From Alphaproteobacteria bacterium (lineage in GTDB: Bacteria > Pseudomonadota > Alphaproteobacteria > Micavibrionales > Micavibrionaceae): a stretch of 11,109 nucleotides of DNA. The notes beneath the pieces were generated by a model. The model was given only the letters and a program-made list of their open reading frames with translations. It was not told the DNA's origin and did not search any database. Shown piece after piece: positions 5,746 to 11,109 of the stretch (positions are counted from its first letter, which is position 1; each line of letters opens with the position of its first letter). Where the stretch lies: positions 1-11,109 of the forward strand of contig JAUILO010000082.1 in NCBI GenBank assembly GCA_030432775.1, given 5' to 3'. The position numbers were made by a program, and so were the translations under genes.

Positions 5746-7566
5746 ATGTTTGATATTGCGCAAATGGAACGTGGAAATCGTATTAAAATTGATCGCTCAC
5801 GCGATTCCAAATTAACCGAGTTTGGTAAAGCAACACTGGTCGATCGATACCTTTTACCCGGAGAAGAGTTCCAAGACCTTTTTGCGCGCAATGCAATGTA
5901 TTACGGCGATGATAGCGCCCATGCACAAAGATTGTATGATTACATGTCCAACCTGTGGTTCATGCCATCGACCCCTGTATTATCAAATGGCGGCACAAAT
6001 AGAGGGCTGCCGATTTCCTGTTTCCTGAATGAAACAGGTGACGCGCTTGAAAACATCGTGGATCTTTGGAATGAAAACGTATGGCTCGCCTCACTTGGTG
6101 GCGGTATTGGTTCTTATTGGGGCAATGTACGTTCTATCGGTGAGAAAGTCGGCCGTAATGGCAAAACATCGGGCATCATTCCTTTTATCCGCGTTATGGA
6201 CTCGCTGACACTGGCTATTTCCCAAGGATCACTTCGCCGCGGCAGTGCTGCGATTTACCTGCCGATCTGGCATCCTGAAATTGAAGAATTTATCGAGCTG
6301 CGCCGTCCAACTGGCGGTGATCCAAACCGTAAGGCTCTGAACCTGCACCATGGTGTTCTTGTCACCAATCGCTTTATGGAAGCGGTTGAAAGCAATGAAG
6401 AATGGGCGCTCAAATCGCCAAAAGACAACACAGTCGTTGACCGCGTATCAGCCAGAGATTTATGGATCAGGCTATTAACAGCCCGCGTTGAAACAGGCGA
6501 GCCATATATCATCAACATCGACCATGTTAATGACAACATTCCCGCACACCACAAAATGGCTGGCCTGACTGTGAAAATGTCTAACCTTTGTTCAGAGATC
6601 ACACTGCCAACCGGTGAAGATCATCTTGGTAATGAAAGAACAGCTGTCTGCTGTTTATCATCAGTCAATCTTGAGAAATTCGAAGAATGGCAGGACCACC
6701 CGACTTTTATCGAAGACATTATGCGCTTCCTTGATAACGTACTGAGTGATTTTATCAGTAAAGCACCCGATAGCATGAAACGCGCAAAATATGCGGCCAT
6801 GCGCGAACGGTCTGTTGGTCTTGGCGTCATGGGCTTCCATGGCTTCTTGCAATCAAAATCCATTCCCTTTGAAGGTGTCATGGCAAAAGTTTGGAATAGA
6901 CGTATGTTCCAACATATCAAGCGTCAGGCAGATGATGCCTCTGTTAAACTCGCAGAAGAGCGCGGCGCATGTCCGGATGCTTCTGATTACGGCATCATGG
7001 AGCGTTTCTCCAATAAAATGGCAATCGCCCCGACGGCTTCAATTTCGATCATCTGTGGAGGGTCAAGCCCTGGCATAGAGCCAATTGCGGCCAATGCCTT
7101 CACACATAAAACACTATCGGGCTCATTCCCTGTGAAGAATAAATATCTGGAAGCCATCCTTGAGGAAAAAGGCGAAAATACAGAAGATGTCTGGAGTTCT
7201 ATTTTCACCAATGAAGGCTCCGTACAACATCTGGACTTCCTGAGCGATGAACAAAAGGACGTCTTCAAAACCGCATTTGAAATTGACCAAAGGTGGCTCA
7301 TAGAACACGCAGCAGACAGAACACCTTTTGTTTGTCAGGCACAATCACTCAATATATTTATTCCAGCGAACATCCATAAACGCGATCTACACAGGTTACA
7401 CTGGGAAGCATGGAAAAAAGGCGTGAAATCACTTTATTACTGCCGTTCTAAATCAATCCAGCGTGCAGAAAGCCATGCAAGCTGGCAACGTACAATGAAC
7501 GCAGAGCCAAAAGATCAAGTTGACGAGAATACAGGCAATTACGAAGAATGTCTGGCCTGCCAATAA
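5746..7566 (+). CDS. nrdA: Class I ribonucleoside-diphosphate reductase large subunit (no N-terminal ATP-cone)
   Basis: This is the catalytic alpha subunit, which reduces ribonucleoside diphosphates to deoxy forms using a radical delivered by the beta subunit NrdB. Counting from the chosen start it has 606 residues. The active-site triad is Asn280-Cys282-Glu284 in SNLCSE. The redox cysteine pair is Cys92 (SCFL) and Cys302 (AVCCLS). The tandem radical-transfer tyrosines Tyr564-Tyr565 (SLYYCR) place it in class I. The tail ends in Cys602-x-x-Cys605, the shuttle thiols reduced by thioredoxin or glutaredoxin. The protein begins almost directly with the barrel region and has no N-terminal ATP-cone, unlike the 761-residue E. 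coli NrdA. ATG 5746 is preferred over in-frame ATG 5731 because GGAG sits 9 bases before it and little precedes 5731. nrdB is not adjacent. NrdR-like boxes upstream suggest repression when dATP is plentiful. Confidence 0.95.
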   Translation: MFDIAQMERGNRIKIDRSRDSKLTEFGKATLVDRYLLPGEEFQDLFARNAMYYGDDSAHAQRLYDYMSNLWFMPSTPVLSNGGTNRGLPISCFLNETGDALENIVDLWNENVWLASLGGGIGSYWGNVRSIGEKVGRNGKTSGIIPFIRVMDSLTLAISQGSLRRGSAAIYLPIWHPEIEEFIELRRPTGGDPNRKALNLHHGVLVTNRFMEAVESNEEWALKSPKDNTVVDRVSARDLWIRLLTARVETGEPYIINIDHVNDNIPAHHKMAGLTVKMSNLCSEITLPTGEDHLGNERTAVCCLSSVNLEKFEEWQDHPTFIEDIMRFLDNVLSDFISKAPDSMKRAKYAAMRERSVGLGVMGFHGFLQSKSIPFEGVMAKVWNRRMFQHIKRQADDASVKLAEERGACPDASDYGIMERFSNKMAIAPTASISIICGGSSPGIEPIAANAFTHKTLSGSFPVKNKYLEAILEEKGENTEDVWSSIFTNEGSVQHLDFLSDEQKDVFKTAFEIDQRWLIEHAADRTPFVCQAQSLNIFIPANIHKRDLHRLHWEAWKKGVKSLYYCRSKSIQRAESHASWQRTMNAEPKDQVDENTGNYEECLACQ

Positions 7567-7584
7567 ATATAAAGGGCAATAAAC

Positions 7585-7629
7585 ACGGCCAATAACACAG
7601 TTAACAATACCGCTAACAATACTGGCCGT
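7585..7629. repeat. Inverted repeat enclosing a direct repeat after nrdA
   Basis: ACGGCCA (7585-7591) and TGGCCGT (7623-7629) are perfect inverted copies. Between and overlapping them TAACAATAC occurs twice with a 12-base period (7602-7610 and 7614-7622). It lies between the nrdA stop and the terminator. It may extend the 3' untranslated structure; no function is evident. Confidence 0.45.
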
Positions 7630-7660
7630 CACTACACATTATTCAGTTACACATCTGAAG

Positions 7661-7690
7661 AAAAAGGGGCTCTAATGAGCCTCTTTTTTT
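7661..7690 (+). terminator. Intrinsic terminator after nrdA
   Basis: A stem of about 12 base pairs with a GGGGCTC/GAGCCTC core (one G-T wobble) surrounds a TAAT loop. It is flanked by five As on the left and a run of seven Ts on the right (7684-7690). It ends nrdA transcription and insulates the cytochrome c genes from it. No opposing gene needs it on the other strand. Confidence 0.9.
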
Positions 7691-7753
7691 CGAAAGATAT
7701 TTTTTAACCAATAGCACTGGCTGTTTTGATTTTTATGAGTAGAATACAGCCCC

Positions 7754-8896
7754 ATGCAACAAGACAAAATACAAAACATAATCAAATACCTGTCCAGTCC
7801 CGCTTTGCTTCATTACACATTGCCGGTTGTGATGTTCTATGTTGTGGTCGGCACAATAGCCCAAAAATATATTGGTCTGTATGAGGCCACGCACATATTC
7901 TTCTCTGCGCCGATTATATGGGCGGGGCCCGTGCCACTGCCGGGATTGCCTATCTTTATCTCGATCATGGTCATCAACCTCATATTCAAGCTCGCGCTTA
8001 AAAGCCCATGGCGGACATCCAACGCAGGCATTATCATTATTCATATCGGTGTGCTTTTATTAATGGCAGGCGGATTGCTGACCGCGATGTTTAGTCAGGA
8101 AGGCTATATTGATCTGGCAAAAGGTGAACGAAAGGCCGAGATCTCCGATTACCACATCAGGGATATGGTGATCCTCAATGATGAAAAAAGTATCCTTTAT
8201 TCTTTTGATCACCAGTCAATTGCCAAAGGCGATATTATCGCCATACCTGATTCACCGATAAAGCTTCACATCGTACAAAACTGCCGGAACTGCGAGATCA
8301 CAAGACGAACCGATGCCACAGACGAATATTTCGGCATGGCACAGCACATGGTTTTATCCCCCGCACCCTTACGCCAGAATGACGAAGAAAACCTGACAGG
8401 GATCGTGTTTTCAGTATCCGGAAGCGAAAATGACGGCACATATCTTGCGATTGAAAATGTACCGCGTCATCCGGAGATTATGGCCAATGGGCAAACATAC
8501 CGTATCGCTATTCGCAAACGGCGCACAGCATTACCGTTTCAAATCGAGCTATTGGAGTTTTCCCGCGATATGCATCCAGGCACTGCCATGGCACAATCCT
8601 ATCAATCACGTGTACGTATTCACGATGACGGCGCACAGTGGGAAGCGCTTATCTCTATGAACGAACCGCTACGCTATAAAGGATATACGTTCTTCCAGTC
8701 ATCTTTTATCGAAACCGATAACGGCGATATTTCCGTTCTGACATCTGTATGGAATATCGGACGCAGCTTTCCTTATATTTCCGGCATTACAGTCTGTATA
8801 GGTATGATACTGCATATGTTTATTCGCCGTCGCCGCCCAGGCGCAAAAACAGCGTCGCGTAATGACGCGGAAAGCACAGGGACAGCCGATGCATAA
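7754..8896 (+). CDS. resB: Cytochrome c biogenesis protein ResB/Ccs1 (System II)
   Basis: This 380-residue membrane protein is one half of the System II heme-delivery and ligation machine, which attaches heme to apocytochromes c outside the cytoplasmic membrane together with CcsA. Hydrophobic segments are seen at about 18-38, 62-82 and 92-112, followed by a large periplasmic domain (about 115-330) and a last membrane segment at about 337-357 ending in Arg-rich residues. His97, within HIGVLLLMAGG of the third segment, fits the conserved transmembrane heme-ligand histidine of CcsB/ResB. The periplasmic domain contains a CxxC (Cys177, Cys180) that I cannot assign to a standard ResB feature. No strong ribosome site precedes ATG 7754; a TAGAAT (7740-7745) just upstream leaves open a very short leader. 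The stop overlaps the ccsA start by eight bases, so the two are translationally coupled. Confidence 0.88.
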   Translation: MQQDKIQNIIKYLSSPALLHYTLPVVMFYVVVGTIAQKYIGLYEATHIFFSAPIIWAGPVPLPGLPIFISIMVINLIFKLALKSPWRTSNAGIIIIHIGVLLLMAGGLLTAMFSQEGYIDLAKGERKAEISDYHIRDMVILNDEKSILYSFDHQSIAKGDIIAIPDSPIKLHIVQNCRNCEITRRTDATDEYFGMAQHMVLSPAPLRQNDEENLTGIVFSVSGSENDGTYLAIENVPRHPEIMANGQTYRIAIRKRRTALPFQIELLEFSRDMHPGTAMAQSYQSRVRIHDDGAQWEALISMNEPLRYKGYTFFQSSFIETDNGDISVLTSVWNIGRSFPYISGITVCIGMILHMFIRRRRPGAKTASRNDAESTGTADA

Positions 8897-10979
8897 AACA
8901 GCCGTAAAATCTGCAAACTCATTATCCTGTATACTGTGCGCCGTTTTGATATATACCGTCATTGTCATTACATCCGTGACATACACAACATCGGCGCGCG
9001 CTCAGGATAAAAGCCAAGATCATTTGGACACGGCGAAAACCAGTATTTCCGAGATAGGTATTACCACAACAGACATTGCCGAAAAACAAGAAGCCAAAAC
9101 GGACACAGCCAAAACAAAAATCTACAGCACGACCGCCTTTGCCCAAATCCCGATTCTGCATGATGGCCGCCTCAAGCCAATGGATAGTTTTGCCCGCGCT
9201 ATACTCAAGGAATTATCCGGCAGTGATAACGGCGCCATGGAATGGCTTTTAGAAAGCATATTCAACCCTGCTTTTGGCGAGGCGGTCCCCGTCATTAAAA
9301 TCAGCAATCCTGACGTTTTGAATTTGCTCGAGCTTAAAAAACGTAAAAGCAAATTATTTTCCTATCGTGAAGTAGCCGCCGCATTGCGCCAAAAAGAGGA
9401 CATACTGATATCGATCAGCAAAACACCACAGGAAAACTGGACAAAATCACAAAAACTTCTGGTACAGATCCAGCAAAAGGCAATTACGCTGGGCGATTTA
9501 CTAGGCTCTATGGGGTTATTTCTGCCTTTAGCCATCGAACTTCCTGCCGAAGGTATTCCCGCCCCTCTGGACGCATATACAGGACAAACCCTGACTTATA
9601 TGCAAATACTCAAGTTCCGCGAGACACTTGATAATGAAGTGGCAAAAATCATCAAGGACAAAGGCAACGATATTCAAACCTATACGCCAGCCGAACAGGC
9701 ATTAAGCTATCTTGCTTTTTCTGCGGCGAGCCTGCGTCAAGCCGGTATGAATAGCAGTATATTCCGCGTTATTCCTGATTTAAGCCAATCCACTGGCAAC
9801 AGCAGCGCACAATCAACCGAACAAAATGAATGGCAATCCCCCTGGTTTACAATTCTGTCCGGTAAAGGCACACCGCAAACAACACAAATCTTCCAAAACT
9901 GGCAAAAACTGGCGCTTGCATATCACAGCAACGATCCTGATACGTGGAATACCGCCAGCGCGATAATTTATAACGACACAGTAAAAATCGCAGCAAATAT
10001 AAAAACACAATATGCCCAATCCGGCCTGCGCATATTATCCCTAACAACAGAGCTATATTACAACCAGATCAAACCCTTTACTATCAGCATCGTGTTTTAT
10101 GGTTTTGCGCTGCTTATGCTGATCATCGCAGGTTTAAAAACAACACATACCGCAACAACCATCAAGGCATCGACCCTGTTTTTGTGCATTGGCGCCGTTT
10201 TTCATTTTGCCGGCATTGCAGCGCGTGTCTATATACTAAGCCGTCCCCCTGTTACCACCTTATATGAATCAATCATCTTCGTAGGGCTGATTGCCGTGTT
10301 GTATGGTTTATGGGCATACAGCAAAGACAAGAACACATTATGGCTGGCTCTTGCCAGTGCCACAGGCATCTTCCTACATATTCTGGGCTTTTCTCATGAT
10401 CAGGATGGCGACAGCTTTTTAATGCTAACTGCTGTTTTGAACACGAATTTCTGGCTCGCAACACATGTCATATGCATTACCACCGGTTATGCATTCTGCC
10501 TAATCACAAGTCTTCTGGCGCATTACAATTTGTTTGAGATGATAAAGCGCAAAAATAGCAAAACAAATACAGTCTCGTTTAAAAACCTTCACGGCGCTGC
10601 TCTTCTCGCCTTATTGTTCTCTGCTACCGGCACAGTGCTAGGCGGTATTTGGGCTGACCAATCATGGGGACGGTTTTGGGGCTGGGACCCCAAGGAAAAT
10701 GGCGCACTTCTGATTGTCTTATGGCTTATCTGGGTATTACATGGACGTATTAGCGGCCAATTAAAACCCATCTGGGTCACCGCAGGCCTTGCCTATCTAT
10801 CCGTCATTGTCGCATTATCATGGTTCGGGGTAAACTTGCTCAGCGTCGGTTTACATGCCTATGGATTTACCGATTCTGCGGCATGGATTTTAGGCGGATT
10901 CGCCGCGATTGAAACAATCCTTCTGAGCTGCGCTATAGTTGTCATTCACCAAAGGGAGAAAACAAGCCATGCGCATTAA
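8889..10979 (+). CDS. ccsA: Cytochrome c biogenesis protein CcsA with N-terminal periplasmic extension (System II)
   Basis: This is the heme-handling partner of ResB in cytochrome c maturation. The C-terminal half (about 395-690) is a multi-spanning membrane domain with the tryptophan-rich WWD heme-binding motif, WGRFWGWDPKE (593-603). Candidate heme-ligand histidines are His439, His526 and His656. The N-terminal half is unusual. A signal-peptide-like hydrophobic stretch (10-30) ends in Ala-Arg-Ala (36-38), then comes a polar Thr/Lys/Asp-rich linker with DTAKT twice. A soluble domain from about 85 to 390 opens with HDGRLKPMDSFAR, an element seen before CcsA domains of fused CcsBA-type proteins. 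ATG 8889 is chosen over in-frame ATG 8862 because AGGGA lies 6 bases before it and a signal sequence then begins properly; this gives 696 residues. It overlaps resB by eight bases and the next gene by eleven, indicating one operon. Confidence 0.9.
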   Translation: MHKTAVKSANSLSCILCAVLIYTVIVITSVTYTTSARAQDKSQDHLDTAKTSISEIGITTTDIAEKQEAKTDTAKTKIYSTTAFAQIPILHDGRLKPMDSFARAILKELSGSDNGAMEWLLESIFNPAFGEAVPVIKISNPDVLNLLELKKRKSKLFSYREVAAALRQKEDILISISKTPQENWTKSQKLLVQIQQKAITLGDLLGSMGLFLPLAIELPAEGIPAPLDAYTGQTLTYMQILKFRETLDNEVAKIIKDKGNDIQTYTPAEQALSYLAFSAASLRQAGMNSSIFRVIPDLSQSTGNSSAQSTEQNEWQSPWFTILSGKGTPQTTQIFQNWQKLALAYHSNDPDTWNTASAIIYNDTVKIAANIKTQYAQSGLRILSLTTELYYNQIKPFTISIVFYGFALLMLIIAGLKTTHTATTIKASTLFLCIGAVFHFAGIAARVYILSRPPVTTLYESIIFVGLIAVLYGLWAYSKDKNTLWLALASATGIFLHILGFSHDQDGDSFLMLTAVLNTNFWLATHVICITTGYAFCLITSLLAHYNLFEMIKRKNSKTNTVSFKNLHGAALLALLFSATGTVLGGIWADQSWGRFWGWDPKENGALLIVLWLIWVLHGRISGQLKPIWVTAGLAYLSVIVALSWFGVNLLSVGLHAYGFTDSAAWILGGFAAIETILLSCAIVVIHQREKTSHAH

Positions 10980-11109
10980 AACAATAACCATATTATCCAT
11001 ACTCATCTGTGGCTTTGCATGGGCGTATTGGGACCTGAACCACACACCTCCCATTCCGACAGTAGAAAAAGAACAAGCGGCAGCGAACTCCATATTAAAA
11101 GCCACCGCC
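10969..11109 (+). CDS. Partial small membrane-anchored protein, probably a thioredoxin-like (ResA/TlpA) partner
   Basis: Only the first 47 codons are present before the window ends. ATG 10969 overlaps the end of ccsA (11 bases) and has AAGGGAG about 10 bases upstream, so translation is well supported. The visible part is a short positive start (MRIK), a hydrophobic segment at about 5-21 and a polar Pro/Glu/Ala-rich stretch, the build of an N-terminally anchored periplasmic protein. System II operons usually include a thioredoxin-like protein (ResA/CcsX) that reduces apocytochrome cysteines, and the ending at Ala-Thr-Ala would suit the start of such a domain. The catalytic CxxC lies outside the window, so function is inferred from position only. 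Confidence 0.7.
   Translation, partial: MRIKTITILSILICGFAWAYWDLNHTPPIPTVEKEQAAANSILKATA

Noticed and set aside
8862..8888. Upstream ATG of ccsA deep inside resB
   Set aside because: The ATG at 8889 has AGGGA at ideal spacing and begins a proper signal sequence; the longer form adds a polar Arg/Gln-rich lead.
8699..9161. Minus-strand open frames opposite the resB/ccsA junction
   Set aside because: They overlap well-supported overlapping genes, have no ribosome site evidence and no recognisable domain.

Overview
The window looks like ordinary chromosome from a Gram-negative bacterium of moderate to low GC, most likely an alphaproteobacterium. The Gram-negative call rests on the LPS heptose enzyme HldE and on periplasm-directed proteins. 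The alphaproteobacterial call rests on remembered sequence character (pyruvate kinase, a cone-less NrdA of about 606 residues, a BTLCP-type transglutaminase-like protease) and has not been tested by a search. There is no sign of phage, insertion sequences, CRISPR, tRNA or rRNA.

Layout, left to right. hldE (minus, 5-1549) makes ADP-heptose precursors for LPS. An AT-rich divergent spacer (1550-1882) separates it from a membrane-anchored, LapG-like cysteine protease (plus, 1883-2815). That gene converges on a class I O-methyltransferase (minus, 2932-3615) across a strong hairpin terminator. Pyruvate kinase (minus, 3753-5192) lies upstream of the methyltransferase on the same strand. A 553-base divergent spacer (5193-5745) then leads to a class I ribonucleotide reductase large subunit (plus, 5746-7566). 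This spacer carries what look like paired NrdR boxes. After a clear intrinsic terminator comes a tightly overlapping System II cytochrome c maturation operon: resB, ccsA and the first 47 codons of a small anchored protein, probably a thioredoxin-like partner cut by the window edge.

The most striking item is the protease at 1883-2815. Residues 15-67 match the two-part 24-5-24 pattern of the MshEN cyclic-di-GMP-binding domain, first half perfect and second half slightly degenerate. A single hydrophobic segment follows, then a complete LapG/BTLCP domain with Cys218-His253-Asp268 and calcium-type acidic residues flanking the cysteine. In the classical Lap system the c-di-GMP receptor LapD and the periplasmic protease LapG are separate proteins. 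Here one polypeptide appears to carry both a cytoplasmic c-di-GMP sensor and the periplasmic protease. No LapD or LapA homologue is visible in the window. This is the best candidate for an undescribed system.

Secondary points are the NrdR box pair 32 bp apart before a cone-less, nrdB-less nrdA; the use of cytochrome c System II in what otherwise looks like an alphaproteobacterium; and an orphan hairpin with a T-run inside the pyk-nrdA spacer.
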